A DNA stretch of 64,000 nt from Solimonas marina (lineage in GTDB: Bacteria > Pseudomonadota > Gammaproteobacteria > Nevskiales > Nevskiaceae), in assembly GCF_012241385.1 (NCBI RefSeq), contig NZ_JAAVXB010000013.1, positions 50,346 through 114,345 on the forward strand, given 5' to 3'. The position numbers and the translations under genes are program-made. Below the pieces are notes generated by a model. The model saw only the letters and a program-made list of their open reading frames with translations, searched no databases and had not been told where the DNA came from. This document shows positions 1 to 8,788 of the stretch, in pieces (within the stretch, counting starts at the first letter, position 1; each line of letters starts with the position of its first letter).

Positions 1-567
1 GCCGCCCGGATGGACGCTGGTGAGGCTGACCGGCGCGCGGGTCAGTTCCAGTTCCTGGCGCAGGCATTCGTTGAAGCCGCGCACGGCGAACTTGCTGGCG
101 TTGTAGCAGCCGTTGCCGGGCACCGCGAACAGGCCGAAGACGCTGGACGTGTTGATGACGTGGCCGTCACCGGACGCGCGCAGATGCGGCAGGAAGGCCT
201 TGCTGCCGTAGACCACGCCCCAGAAGTTGATATTCATGATCCACTCGAAGTCTTCATACGAGACGCCCTCGAGTGTGGCGCCGAGGGCGACGCCGGCGTT
301 GTTGAACACCAGGTTGACCTTGCCGTGGTCGGCGACGACCTGATCGGCCCAGGCGTAGACGGCTTCGCGGTTGGCGACATCCAGCGACTGCGCGGTGACG
401 CGCACGCTGTAGGCCTTGAGCTGCTCGACCGTCTCGGCCAGGCCATTTTCGTTGACGTCGCTGATGGCGACGTGACAGCCCTGCTTGGCCAGCTCGATCG
501 CCAGCTCGCGACCCATGCCGGAACCGGCGCCGGTGATGGCGGCGACCTTGTCGTGGAACGATTTCAC
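1..567 (-). CDS. SDR family NAD(P)-dependent oxidoreductase (3' part outside window)
   Basis: Classical short-chain dehydrogenase that probably oxidises or reduces an alcohol/ketone in the cytoplasm. The 189 visible residues show the cofactor motif TGAGSGMG near residues 12-19, NNAG at 89-92, catalytic Ser142 and the YxxxK pair Tyr155/Lys159. The C-terminus continues beyond base 1. Translation starts at GTG 567, which has a GGGGAAG ribosome site just upstream. It lies 32 bases downstream of the Baeyer-Villiger monooxygenase gene on the same strand, so the two probably form one operon acting on the same ketone/alcohol substrate. The substrate cannot be told from sequence. Confidence 0.9.
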   Translation of the reverse strand, partial: MKSFHDKVAAITGAGSGMGRELAIELAKQGCHVAISDVNENGLAETVEQLKAYSVRVTAQSLDVANREAVYAWADQVVADHGKVNLVFNNAGVALGATLEGVSYEDFEWIMNINFWGVVYGSKAFLPHLRASGDGHVINTSSVFGLFAVPGNGCYNASKFAVRGFNECLRQELELTRAPVSLTSVHPGG

Positions 568-599
568 TGCTTCCCCTTCGTTGTTATCGGTGATGCGCG

Positions 600-2114
600 T
601 CAAGCGCGGGCCTTGGTGGCCCTGGCGGTTTCGAGCTGATAGTCGGCCGGCCGGAAATGCCGGGTCTTGTTGCGGAACATGAACGTGAAGCCCGGCCAGA
701 TCGTGGTGTTGCGGCCGCGTGCGTCGAGATACCAGCTCTTGCAGCCGCCGGAATTCCAGACCGCGCTGCCGACGTCGCCCTGCACCTTGTCGTTGAACTG
801 GCGCTGCACGTCGGCACGCACGTCGACGGCGGCGATCTTCTTGCGGCGCATCTGCTTGAGGCAGTCCACTACGTAGTTGATCTGCGATTCGATCATGTAC
901 ACCTGCGAGGTGTGGCCGAGGCCGGTGTTCGGCCCCATGAGCATGAAGAAATTCGGGAAGCCGTGCACGGTGGCGCCCAGATAGGCTTCGACGCCCTTCT
1001 CGCTCCAGGTGTCCCACAGATCCTTGCCGCCGCGGCCAAAGATGGCGCCGCGCGGAATCGGGTCCTGCACCGTGAAGCCGGTGCCGAGAATGATGGCATC
1101 GACCTCGCGCGCCCGGCCGTCGGCGGTGATGACAGCATTGCCGCGGATTTCGGTGACGTCGTCGGTGACGACGTCGACATGCGGCTGCGTCAGCGACGGG
1201 TAGTAGTCGTTGGAGATCAGCACGCGCTTGCAGCCGATGGTGTAATTCGGCGTCAGCTTCCGGCGCAGCTCGGGGTCTTTGACCTGGCGCTTGATGTGGC
1301 CCTTGGCGGCGCGCTGCACGAACTCCATCAGCTTCGGGTGGATGACGAAGCCGAGCACGCGCGTTTCCAGCATGGTGTACAGGCCGGCACGCATCAGCTT
1401 CTGCGTGAACGGCAGCAGGCGGAACAGCTTGCGCTCGAACGCGCCGATCTCGCGGTCCGGCTTCGGCAAAATCCACGGCGGCGTGCGCTGGAACAGATCC
1501 AGATGCGCCACCTTGGGCACCACCTGCGGCACGAACTGGATGGCGCTGGCGCCGGTACCGATCACGGCGACGCGCTTGCCGCTCAGGTCGTAGTCGTGAT
1601 CCCACTGCGCGGAATGAAACATCTTGCCCTGGAAATCGGCCAGGCCCGGAATCTTCGGATAGGCCGGATTGCTCAGCGCGCCCATGCCGGACACCAGCAC
1701 GCGGCCGATGAACTGGCGGCCGTCCTCGCTGCGCACGCGCCAGACCGCGGCGGCCTCGTCCCAGCGCGCGTCGACGATGTTGGCGCCGAAGCGGGTATTG
1801 GCCACTAGCTGGTACTTGTCGGCCACGCCCTGCAGATAGCGCTCGATCTCCGGCTGGCGCGCGAACATGCGCGTCCAGCCCGGGTTCTGCTCGAACGAGA
1901 ACGAATACAGGTGCGACTGCACATCGCAGGCGCAGCCCGGATAGCGGTTGTCGCGCCAGGTGCCGCCGACGCTGTCGGCGCGCTCAAGGATCTCGAAATC
2001 CTCGATGCCGGCCTGCTTCAAACGCACTGCCAGCCCCAGCCCCGAAAAGCCGCTGCCGATGATCAGGACCGACTTGACGGGCTCTCCACCTTTGTAATTC
2101 GCATCGAATGCCAT
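600..2114 (-). CDS. Flavin-containing Baeyer-Villiger monooxygenase
   Basis: FAD/NADPH enzyme that inserts oxygen next to a ketone to give an ester or lactone. Visible are the FAD Rossmann motif GSGFSGLG (residues 20-27), the Baeyer-Villiger fingerprint F161-x-G-xxx-H167-xxx-W171-D172, and a second dinucleotide motif GTGASAIQ for NADPH. Length (504 aa) fits type I enzymes. An in-frame GTG at 2147 would extend the protein by 11 residues, but that stretch is the operator-like palindrome at 2128-2147, so ATG 2114 is preferred. Neighbouring dehydrogenase and hydrolases suggest a ketone to ester to acid plus alcohol route. Substrate unknown. Confidence 0.88.
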   Translation of the reverse strand: MAFDANYKGGEPVKSVLIIGSGFSGLGLAVRLKQAGIEDFEILERADSVGGTWRDNRYPGCACDVQSHLYSFSFEQNPGWTRMFARQPEIERYLQGVADKYQLVANTRFGANIVDARWDEAAAVWRVRSEDGRQFIGRVLVSGMGALSNPAYPKIPGLADFQGKMFHSAQWDHDYDLSGKRVAVIGTGASAIQFVPQVVPKVAHLDLFQRTPPWILPKPDREIGAFERKLFRLLPFTQKLMRAGLYTMLETRVLGFVIHPKLMEFVQRAAKGHIKRQVKDPELRRKLTPNYTIGCKRVLISNDYYPSLTQPHVDVVTDDVTEIRGNAVITADGRAREVDAIILGTGFTVQDPIPRGAIFGRGGKDLWDTWSEKGVEAYLGATVHGFPNFFMLMGPNTGLGHTSQVYMIESQINYVVDCLKQMRRKKIAAVDVRADVQRQFNDKVQGDVGSAVWNSGGCKSWYLDARGRNTTIWPGFTFMFRNKTRHFRPADYQLETARATKARA

Positions 2115-2127
2115 TGCCGTTCTCAGT

Positions 2128-2174
2128 TTGACAACCAGTGTTGTCACATTACTTTTGACAACAGTTCATGTCAA
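2128..2174. promoter_or_regulatory. Twin operator-like palindromes in the BVMO/tetR divergent promoter
   Basis: Site 1 (2129-2146) is TGACAAC, four bases, GTTGTCA, a perfect 7-bp inverted repeat. Site 2 (2155-2174) is TTGACA, eight bases, TGTCAA. Both share the TTGACA/TGTCA half-site pattern and fill the gap between the divergent monooxygenase and tetR starts. This is the expected place and form for a TetR-family operator repressing both directions; the assignment is inferred. Confidence 0.6.
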
Positions 2175-2183
2175 CATTGGCGA

Positions 2184-2873
2184 ATGACAAGTTCAAAGGC
2201 CCCTGCCCGCGGCCGCCGTTTCCGCGGGCTCGACACCAAGGAGCGCCAGCGCCAGCGCCGCGAGCAACTGGTCGCCGCCGGTCTGGAGATGTTCGGCACG
2301 CGCGGCTATCACAGCGTCGGTGTGCGGGAGATCTGCGCCGAGGCCAAGCTCACCGAGCGCTATTTCTACGAGTCATTCAGCAATCGTGAGGCGCTGTTCC
2401 AGGCGGTCTACAACCACGGCATCGACACGATTCGCGCGGCGGTGATGCAGAGCATCATGCAAAGCGGTGCGGCGAGCGGCGCCGGCCGCGACATGCGCGC
2501 CGTGGCCCGTACCACGATCCGCGCCTTCCTCAGCAAGCTGCGCGACGATCCGCGCCTGTCGCGGGTGCTGATGATGGATTCGATGACGGTCAGCTCCGAC
2601 GTCGGCCTGCAGTCGCAGATCGCCACGCAGAGCTTTGCCGACCTGATCGGCGGCATGATCCGCTCGGCCTATCCCGAGCTGCCGCAACTGGGCATCGACG
2701 GTCAGTTGCTCGCCGACGGCCTGATCGGCTCCACGGTCTACCTGGCCATTCACTGGACCGTGCACGACTTCGCCAAGCCGCTCGACGTCATCGTCGACCA
2801 CTGCGTCTTGCTCTACGATGCGGTGATCGCCGAGAGCGAGCGACGACTCGCAACGCTACAGCCCGCCGACTGA
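2184..2873 (+). CDS. TetR/AcrR family transcriptional regulator
   Basis: Predicted DNA-binding repressor of 229 aa. The N-terminal helix-turn-helix spans roughly residues 25-65 (VREICAEAKLTERYFYESF is the recognition region), followed by a variable ligand-binding domain. The ATG at 2184 follows directly on the twin palindromes that lie between it and the divergent monooxygenase gene, so it most likely represses both itself and the BVMO/SDR operon and is released by a ketone or related ligand. The open frame extends further upstream but runs antisense through the monooxygenase gene, so a longer start is not credible. Confidence 0.9.
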   Translation: MTSSKAPARGRRFRGLDTKERQRQRREQLVAAGLEMFGTRGYHSVGVREICAEAKLTERYFYESFSNREALFQAVYNHGIDTIRAAVMQSIMQSGAASGAGRDMRAVARTTIRAFLSKLRDDPRLSRVLMMDSMTVSSDVGLQSQIATQSFADLIGGMIRSAYPELPQLGIDGQLLADGLIGSTVYLAIHWTVHDFAKPLDVIVDHCVLLYDAVIAESERRLATLQPAD

Positions 2874-2912
2874 ACGCTGGCACAGAACAAAAAGCATCAC
2901 GGGGGATACATC

Positions 2913-3860
2913 ATGAAAGTGCTGTTCGGGCTCATCGTGTTCGCGTTTGCGATCGCGATTCTTTATGTCGCCGCCGATCATTGGGCGCCCAAGCCGATGT
3001 CACGCGTCAATCTGCAGTTGATCCACTGGATCGACGGCGTACAGCGCAAGACGCTGCAGATTCCCGGCTACACCATCAGCTATCTCGACGGCGGCAGCGG
3101 CGAGCCGCTGGTCATGGTGCACGGCATCGGCGCCGACAAGGACAACTGGTCGCAGGTGATGCCGTTCCTGCGCGGCCACGGCCGACTGATCGCGCTCGAT
3201 CTGCCCGGCTTCGGCGAGAGCAGCAAGCCGGACGACGGTGACTACTCCATCGACGCGCAGGCCAAATACCTCGGCGAATTTCTTGACGCATTGAAACTGC
3301 CGCGCGCGCACCTGGCCGGCAATTCGATGGGCGGCGCCGTGGTGCTGGAATTTGCGCGCCTGCATCCGGAGCGCGTGCAAAGCCTGTGGCTGCTCGACCC
3401 GGCCGGCGTCGGCGGCGCCAAGGAATCGGAAATGTTCCGCGCGTACCGTGAGGACGGCAAGATGCTGCTGTTCGCGAAGACGCCCGACGACTTCGTCAAG
3501 GTCATGCACCTGGCGATGAACCAGCCGCCGGTGCTGCCGTACAGCGTCACGCACGAGCTGGCGATCGCCGCCGCGAACAACTATGCGCTGCACACGCGCA
3601 TCTTCCGTGAGCTGACCGCCACCACGCCGCATCTGGAAACCGACGTGGCCGGCCTGGCGACGCCGACGCTGATCGTCTGGGGCGAGCAGGATCACGTGCT
3701 CGATCCCAGCGGTGCGCCGCTGCTGCACGAAGCGCTGCCGAACTCGCAGGTGGTGTTGATGCCCGGCATCGGCCACATGCCGATGCTCGAAGCGCCGCGC
3801 CAGGCAGCGCGCGACTATCTGGCGTTTCGCGACAGCCTGCCGCTGGTGCCGGCGCGTTGA
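2913..3860 (+). CDS. Alpha/beta hydrolase with N-terminal membrane anchor
   Basis: Serine hydrolase, probably an esterase or lipase-like enzyme. A hydrophobic segment at residues 3-20 looks like an uncleaved anchor. Oxyanion region VHGIG is at 69-73, the nucleophile elbow GNSMGG places Ser138, and Asp260 (GEQD) and His288 (GIGH) complete the triad. A strong GGGGGA ribosome site precedes ATG 2913. It follows tetR by 39 bases and precedes a second hydrolase by 14. The context suggests hydrolysis of the ester or lactone made by the monooxygenase, which is inference. Confidence 0.87.
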   Translation: MKVLFGLIVFAFAIAILYVAADHWAPKPMSRVNLQLIHWIDGVQRKTLQIPGYTISYLDGGSGEPLVMVHGIGADKDNWSQVMPFLRGHGRLIALDLPGFGESSKPDDGDYSIDAQAKYLGEFLDALKLPRAHLAGNSMGGAVVLEFARLHPERVQSLWLLDPAGVGGAKESEMFRAYREDGKMLLFAKTPDDFVKVMHLAMNQPPVLPYSVTHELAIAAANNYALHTRIFRELTATTPHLETDVAGLATPTLIVWGEQDHVLDPSGAPLLHEALPNSQVVLMPGIGHMPMLEAPRQAARDYLAFRDSLPLVPAR

Positions 3861-3874
3861 ACGGGAGTGAGCAC

Positions 3875-4705
3875 ATGAACGAATTTCCGAGCAAGCTGGT
3901 CGAGGCCAATGGCTTGCGCCTGCACGTCACCGATGTCGGCAGCGGCACGCCGGTGGTGTTGCTGCATGGCTTCCCGGACACCCGCCGTGTCTGGCGCCGG
4001 CAGGTCCAGCCGCTGGTCGATGCCGGCTATCGCGTCATCGTCCCCGACCAGCGCGGCTGCGGCGACAGCGACATGCCGACCGCCGTCAGCGCCTACCGCC
4101 TCGACAAGCTGGCCGACGACATCGCCGCCTTGCTCGACGCGCTGGGCATCAGCGAACCCGCGCATCTGGTCGGCCACGACTGGGGCGCGATGGTCGGCTG
4201 GAAACTCGCCGTCGATCACGCGCCGCGCTTCGCCAGCTTCATGGTGATGTCGGTCGGTCATCCGCTCGAATACCGACGCAGCATCGAACAGCAGTTGCGC
4301 GCCTGGTATATCGGCGTCTTCCTGCTACGTGGCTTCTCCGAACGTCTGCTGCGCGCCGGCGACTGGCGTGCGCTGCGCAAACTCAGCCTCGACGCCGAGG
4401 ACGCCGACGCGCGCGTTGCCGCGCTGGCGCGCCCCGGCCGTCTGACCGCCGGCCTGAGCTGGTACCGCGCCAATGCCATGTCGATCCTGACGCAGCCGTT
4501 CGCAAAGACCTCGCTCCCGGTGTTCGGCCTGTGGAGCGACGGCGACTTCGCGCTGGCCGAAGGCCAGATGCGCAACTCGCAGCGCCAGGTTACCGGCCCG
4601 TGGCGCTATCAGCGCATCGAAAAGGCCTCGCACTGGCTGCAGCTCGAAAGCGCCGACACGATCAACGCGCTGATGCTGGAGTGGTTCGCGTCACCGCGTG
4701 CTTGA
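3875..4705 (+). CDS. Alpha/beta hydrolase, epoxide hydrolase type
   Basis: 276-aa alpha/beta hydrolase. The oxyanion motif HGFP is at 31-34, and the nucleophile elbow reads G-H-D-W-G with Asp102 instead of Ser, the hallmark of epoxide hydrolases and haloalkane dehalogenases. The C-terminal His is in KASHWLQ. Start chosen at ATG 3875 because GGGAG lies just upstream; a TTG six codons earlier overlaps the previous stop. Co-directional with the preceding hydrolase and tetR. Substrate is unknown; a dehalogenase role cannot be excluded. Confidence 0.86.
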   Translation: MNEFPSKLVEANGLRLHVTDVGSGTPVVLLHGFPDTRRVWRRQVQPLVDAGYRVIVPDQRGCGDSDMPTAVSAYRLDKLADDIAALLDALGISEPAHLVGHDWGAMVGWKLAVDHAPRFASFMVMSVGHPLEYRRSIEQQLRAWYIGVFLLRGFSERLLRAGDWRALRKLSLDAEDADARVAALARPGRLTAGLSWYRANAMSILTQPFAKTSLPVFGLWSDGDFALAEGQMRNSQRQVTGPWRYQRIEKASHWLQLESADTINALMLEWFASPRA

Positions 4706-4709
4706 GCGC

Positions 4710-4737
4710 GGCGCCGGTCCCATCGCGGACCGGCGCC
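4710..4737. terminator. Hairpin between convergent hydrolase and porin genes
   Basis: Perfect 11-bp stem (GGCGCCGGTCC and its complement) with a 6-base loop, located between two convergent stop codons. There is no long U-run on either side, so it would act as a bidirectional transcription stop or as mRNA end protection. Confidence 0.6.
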
Positions 4738-4756
4738 ACATCGACGCCGCTCAGGC

Positions 4757-6076
4757 TCAGAAATTGATGACCGTGCGCAGCGCAAAGACCACGTCGTCCT
4801 GATTGCGGCTGCTGCCGCTCGGGTCGTGGATCAGTTGCAGCTCGGGCGTGGTGTACAGCGACGGCAGCAACTGCAGACGATAGAACATCGAGTACGAGCG
4901 CTCGGAGCCTTGCACGTCGAGCGGCGTCATGCCGTCGGGCAGGTCCGCGTTGTACAGCGCCTCTCCAGCCGACAGGTGACTGTTGACGTGAATGCGCGCG
5001 GCGCCGATGCCGACCAGATCGTCCGGCCGCGCCGCGAACGGCCCGTGATAAACCAGCGCCACCGAGGTCTGCTGATCGACGGTCGCCGTGTGCGCGTCCG
5101 GCAGCATCCAGTACACCTCCGCCGTCAGGCCGCGCTTGGAACCCGGCGCCGGTGCGGTGAGCTGCTGCACGATGGACATGAAGAAGCCGAATTCGTGACC
5201 GCGCTTGAGCGCCGGGTCGCCGGTCTGCAGGCGGTTGCCGCCGTTCTCGTCGAGCACCACGTCGTCGAGACTCGAGGTTTCGTACCAGCCGCCGATCTTG
5301 TACTGGCCCGGCAGGCCGTTGAGCGTCGGCTGCCAGCCGAACTCATAAGGCAGCAGCGCGCCGATGGTGCCGTGCGGACTGCCGAAGTTCAGGCCTTGGC
5401 TGTTCTTCAGCCAGCTCGGGTTGACCTGGTAGATGCCGACCGCACCGTAGAACGACGGGCTGAAGGCGTAACGGCCGTAGGCCGCCCACTGGCTGACCGG
5501 GTTGTTGTAGGCGGTCGACACCAGGTTGCCGATCTGCGAGCCGCAGAACGGCAGCAGCATGAACTCGCACGGGAAGTCGCCAAACTCGTCGCCGACCGCC
5601 AGACGGCCGAGCTTGAGCCGCAGATCGCCGCCGAGCAGATCCTGTTGCAGGTAGAACTGCGACAGGCGCGTGACGCTGCCACGGCCGTAGATGGCCTGTG
5701 ACGGCATGATCTCGTTGAGCTCGGCTTGCTGATTCAGGCCGTCGCCGTTGCGGTTGGTGAACTTCACGCGAAACGACGCCCCGTGCCAGCCGAACAGGGT
5801 CTGCAGGTTCAGCGTCGAGGCGATCGAACCTTCGGCGGCGTAGGCGTACTTCGTCGACGTACCGCCTTGCAGATTGGTGGCGAATTCGGAGAAGTAGACG
5901 ATGTCGAAGTCGATGCCGGCGTCGTGCAATTGCGTGCGCGCGCCGCCCCAGTCACCGCTCAGGTCGGCATCGGAAGGGTCGTCGGCGAAGGCCGGCGCGG
6001 CCGCGAGCGTACAGGCCCACAGCACCAGCGTGGCACACGCACGCGCGAGGCGCGACGTGGTCTTGAATGCATTCAT
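4757..6076 (-). CDS. oprB: Carbohydrate-selective porin, OprB family
   Basis: Outer-membrane beta-barrel of 439 aa. A signal peptide ends near the AAAPAFA-DD cleavage site, the DLSGDWGGAR segment is typical of the OprB N-terminus, and the protein ends in phenylalanine (RTVINF) as barrel proteins do for assembly by BAM. Last gene of the minus-strand glucarate cluster, 171 bases downstream of the MRJP-like gene. It probably lets aldarates or related sugars acids through the outer membrane. Substrate is inferred from context only. Confidence 0.85.
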   Translation of the reverse strand: MNAFKTTSRLARACATLVLWACTLAAAPAFADDPSDADLSGDWGGARTQLHDAGIDFDIVYFSEFATNLQGGTSTKYAYAAEGSIASTLNLQTLFGWHGASFRVKFTNRNGDGLNQQAELNEIMPSQAIYGRGSVTRLSQFYLQQDLLGGDLRLKLGRLAVGDEFGDFPCEFMLLPFCGSQIGNLVSTAYNNPVSQWAAYGRYAFSPSFYGAVGIYQVNPSWLKNSQGLNFGSPHGTIGALLPYEFGWQPTLNGLPGQYKIGGWYETSSLDDVVLDENGGNRLQTGDPALKRGHEFGFFMSIVQQLTAPAPGSKRGLTAEVYWMLPDAHTATVDQQTSVALVYHGPFAARPDDLVGIGAARIHVNSHLSAGEALYNADLPDGMTPLDVQGSERSYSMFYRLQLLPSLYTTPELQLIHDPSGSSRNQDDVVFALRTVINF

Positions 6077-6207
6077 GCTTGCCTCTCCTCAAATGTTGTC
6101 GGTCTTTTTGCGGTCCGGCAGGCACAGCCCGTCCGCCACGGGCGCAATGCGCCCGCGTCTTCGTCGATCGTTTGAATCGGGTGGCGGCCGAACGCCGCCA
6201 CCGTGCG

Positions 6208-6228
6208 GGCCGGGCGCTATGCCCGGCC
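6208..6228 (-). terminator. Strong hairpin downstream of the MRJP-like gene
   Basis: GGCCGGGC, five bases, GCCCGGCC, an 8-bp perfect stem 19 bases after the stop codon of the MRJP-family gene. A second hairpin (GTGGCGG with its complement) lies at 6181-6202. They may reduce read-through from the glucarate genes into the porin gene. Confidence 0.5.
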
Positions 6229-6247
6229 GCTGGTTTTCAGCCCGCCG

Positions 6248-7414
6248 TCAGTGCGAAACCGGCGGCACCTTTTCCCGGTTGCCGAGCCAGCTCGGCAGCT
6301 TGATGCGATAGATCTTGAACGGCGGCTGCACGGCGTCCTTGCCGCCCGGTCCGCGCAGCGGCGCCAGACGCGCGGTCTGCGGAATCGGCACGTACAGTTC
6401 GCGGTTCTTGGTGATGATCATCGCGTCCGGCCCCCACAGACGATCGTCTTCGGCCAGCGTGCGCAGCGCGCCGTCGGGCGACAGCACGGTGATGCGCGGC
6501 TTGCCCAGCTCGGCCATGTAGAGGTTGCCGGCGCTGTCCATCGCGGTGCCGACCAGCGGCGGCGTGTCGTAGACGAATTGCACATGCTTGGACAGCTCGG
6601 CCTCCGACATCTTCTCGTCGCGCAGCAGCTTCGTTTCGACGCGATACATCGGGCCGGTCAGCGCCTGGTAGTACAACCATTTGCCGTCCGGGCTGATCTC
6701 GATCGGGTCCGAGTTGACGCCGAGCACGGTGCCGTCGGCTTTCATCAGCGGCTTGCCGCTTTCGGTGATCGGCGGCCGCGCCGGATCGGCCTTGACCGAA
6801 ACGTCGCCGGCCAGGCGGCGGATCGCCTTGCCCGTCTTGAGGTTGACGATGACGATCGCGCCGGCGCCGGAGTCGGTGAAATAGGCGTAGTTGGCGTCGA
6901 TGCGAATGTCGTTCAGCGCCGCACCCGGCGGCAGGACGTCGGGCGACAGCGTGATCTTGCGCAGCAGCTTGCCGGTGTGCGAATCGAACTGCAGGATCTT
7001 GTGCGCGTCGCGATCGACGATGCCGCCGAAGAACGGCGCGCCCTGGTCGACCACCCAGATCGTGTCGTCATCGAAAATGTGAATGGTGTTGACGTCGACC
7101 AACGCGTTGGCGGTCGGCTTGCCGGGCGCCCAGTCGTTCCAGGTGCCGCCCGGGAACGGCTTGAGCGTGCCGTCCGGCATCAGCTGCGCGAGCGACGGCG
7201 TCTTCTCGTAACCGGGCCAGCGCGGCAGGCCGACGAAAACACGACCGTCGCTGGTGATCGCCAAGGCGTTGCAGAGCCACGGCAGTGTCGCGAATTGCTG
7301 GATCGGCTGGCCGGCCGCCAAGTCGTAGTGGGTCGCAGCACTGGCCGGGCCATCGGCCAGAAGGCTCGCGGCGCCCATCAGCAGCGCCGCGCAAAATTGA
7401 CGTCGGTGCATCAT
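6248..7414 (-). CDS. Exported major royal jelly/yellow-family beta-propeller protein
   Basis: 388-aa protein with an N-terminal RRQF motif followed by a hydrophobic stretch and ASA-A, which looks like a twin-arginine signal. The rest fits the MRJP/yellow and SMP-30-like six-bladed propeller family (WVVDQGAPFFGG, FTDSGAGAIVIVNL, GTAMDSAGNLY repeats). Such proteins include lactonases and dopachrome-converting enzymes. The start at ATG 7414 is supported by AGGAG six bases upstream. It sits between gudD and the porin, so a periplasmic sugar lactonase feeding aldarate is plausible but unproven. Confidence 0.75.
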   Translation of the reverse strand: MMHRRQFCAALLMGAASLLADGPASAATHYDLAAGQPIQQFATLPWLCNALAITSDGRVFVGLPRWPGYEKTPSLAQLMPDGTLKPFPGGTWNDWAPGKPTANALVDVNTIHIFDDDTIWVVDQGAPFFGGIVDRDAHKILQFDSHTGKLLRKITLSPDVLPPGAALNDIRIDANYAYFTDSGAGAIVIVNLKTGKAIRRLAGDVSVKADPARPPITESGKPLMKADGTVLGVNSDPIEISPDGKWLYYQALTGPMYRVETKLLRDEKMSEAELSKHVQFVYDTPPLVGTAMDSAGNLYMAELGKPRITVLSPDGALRTLAEDDRLWGPDAMIITKNRELYVPIPQTARLAPLRGPGGKDAVQPPFKIYRIKLPSWLGNREKVPPVSH

Positions 7415-7485
7415 CGTTCTCCTCATCGAAATCGTTCTGTGCTTTAAAAGGCGCGATGGTCTCTGGTGGCCACCGCGCGCGGACA

Positions 7486-8760
7486 TCAGTAGCGCGGCTT
7501 GACGGTCTCCCAATCGGGCCGATACCGCTGCATCTGGCGGACATCGTTGCGGGCGCGAATGCCGCAGCTCAGGAATTGCTCGTGGAGCTTGCCGAGCTGC
7601 TCGTGATCCAGCTCGACACCGAGGCCCGGCGCTTCGGTAATGCGCACGCAGCCATCGACGATCGGCAGCTTGCCGCCCTTGATGACTTCCTCGTCCTCCT
7701 CCTGCCACGGATAGTGGGTATCGCAGGCATAGGAGAGATTCGGCACCGACGCCGCCACATGCGTCATCGCCATCAGGCTGATGCCGAGATGCGAATTGGA
7801 GTGCATGGACACGCCGAGACCGAAGGTCGCGCACATCGCCGCCAGGGTCTGCGTATCGCGCAAGCCACCCCAGTAGTGATGGTCGGCCAGCACGATCTGC
7901 ACGCTGTTGAGCGCAACGCTGCGGCGGAATTCGTCGAAGTCCGTGACCACCATATTGGTCGCCAGCGGCAGGCCGGTCTGTCGATGCAGCTCGGACATGC
8001 CTTCGAGGCCCGGCGTCGGGTCTTCGTAATACTCCAGGCAACCGTCGAGCAGCTTGGCCATGCGCAGCGAGGTCGCCAGCGACCAGTTGCCGTTGGGGTC
8101 GATGCGCAACTGGTGCTGCGGGAATGCGCGCTTCAGCGCCTTGACGCAGCTGACTTCGTGCTCCGGCTCCAGCGCACCGGCCTTGAGCTTGATGCTCTTG
8201 AAGCCGTAGCGGTCGATCATCGACTTCGCCTGCGCGACGATCTGTTCCTCGCTGATCGCCTCGCCCCAGGCATCGGGCGGGTACGGCGAGTCGATGTGCT
8301 CGGCGTACTTGAAGAACAGGTAGGCGCTGAACGGAACCTCGGTGCGCAGCGCGCCGCCGAGCATGTCGACCAGCGGTCGGTTCAGCGAGCGCGCCTGCAG
8401 ATCGAGGAACGCGACCTCGAACGCCGAATAGGCATTCGACAGCGCCTTGCTTGCATGCGAACCGGGCGCCAGCTCGGCGCCGGCAGCCGAAGCCGGCGTG
8501 ACGCGGGCGACGACACGCGCGACGGTCTCGCGCAGGATGTTGAGCTTGAACGGATCGAGGCCGATCAGCTCCTGCTGCAACTGCTGCTGGATCGCCAGCG
8601 CCGGCGCATCGCCATAGCTTTCGCCGAGGCCGACGTAGCCGTTGTCGCTCTCGACCTCGATGATCGAACGCAGCGCGTACGGCTCATGAATGCCGCTGGC
8701 ATTGAGCAGCGGCGGATCGCGAAACGCGATCGGGGTGACGGTGACACGAACAACTTTCAA
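7486..8760 (-). CDS. gudD: Glucarate dehydratase (enolase superfamily)
   Basis: Dehydrates D-glucarate (and usually L-idarate) to 5-keto-4-deoxyglucarate. 424 aa with the enolase-superfamily set: K191xK193 (KLKAG), metal ligands Asp221 (DPNGN), Glu246 (YYEDP) and Asn269, and the Asp293/His320 dyad (SMHSNSHLG). The end (RNDVRQM...WETVKP) matches GudD. Translation appears to start at TTG 8760 with GGAGAG five bases upstream. It lies 28 bases after the permease gene. GudX-type paralogues lack activity, but here all key residues are present. Confidence 0.9.
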   Translation of the reverse strand: MKVVRVTVTPIAFRDPPLLNASGIHEPYALRSIIEVESDNGYVGLGESYGDAPALAIQQQLQQELIGLDPFKLNILRETVARVVARVTPASAAGAELAPGSHASKALSNAYSAFEVAFLDLQARSLNRPLVDMLGGALRTEVPFSAYLFFKYAEHIDSPYPPDAWGEAISEEQIVAQAKSMIDRYGFKSIKLKAGALEPEHEVSCVKALKRAFPQHQLRIDPNGNWSLATSLRMAKLLDGCLEYYEDPTPGLEGMSELHRQTGLPLATNMVVTDFDEFRRSVALNSVQIVLADHHYWGGLRDTQTLAAMCATFGLGVSMHSNSHLGISLMAMTHVAASVPNLSYACDTHYPWQEEDEEVIKGGKLPIVDGCVRITEAPGLGVELDHEQLGKLHEQFLSCGIRARNDVRQMQRYRPDWETVKPRY

Positions 8761-8788
8761 TTCACTCTCCTGCCTGTGACCGATCCAC

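Noticed and set aside
2115..2147. GTG start giving an 11-residue longer monooxygenase
   Set aside because: The extra codons coincide with the operator palindrome and have no family support; ATG 2114 is preferred.
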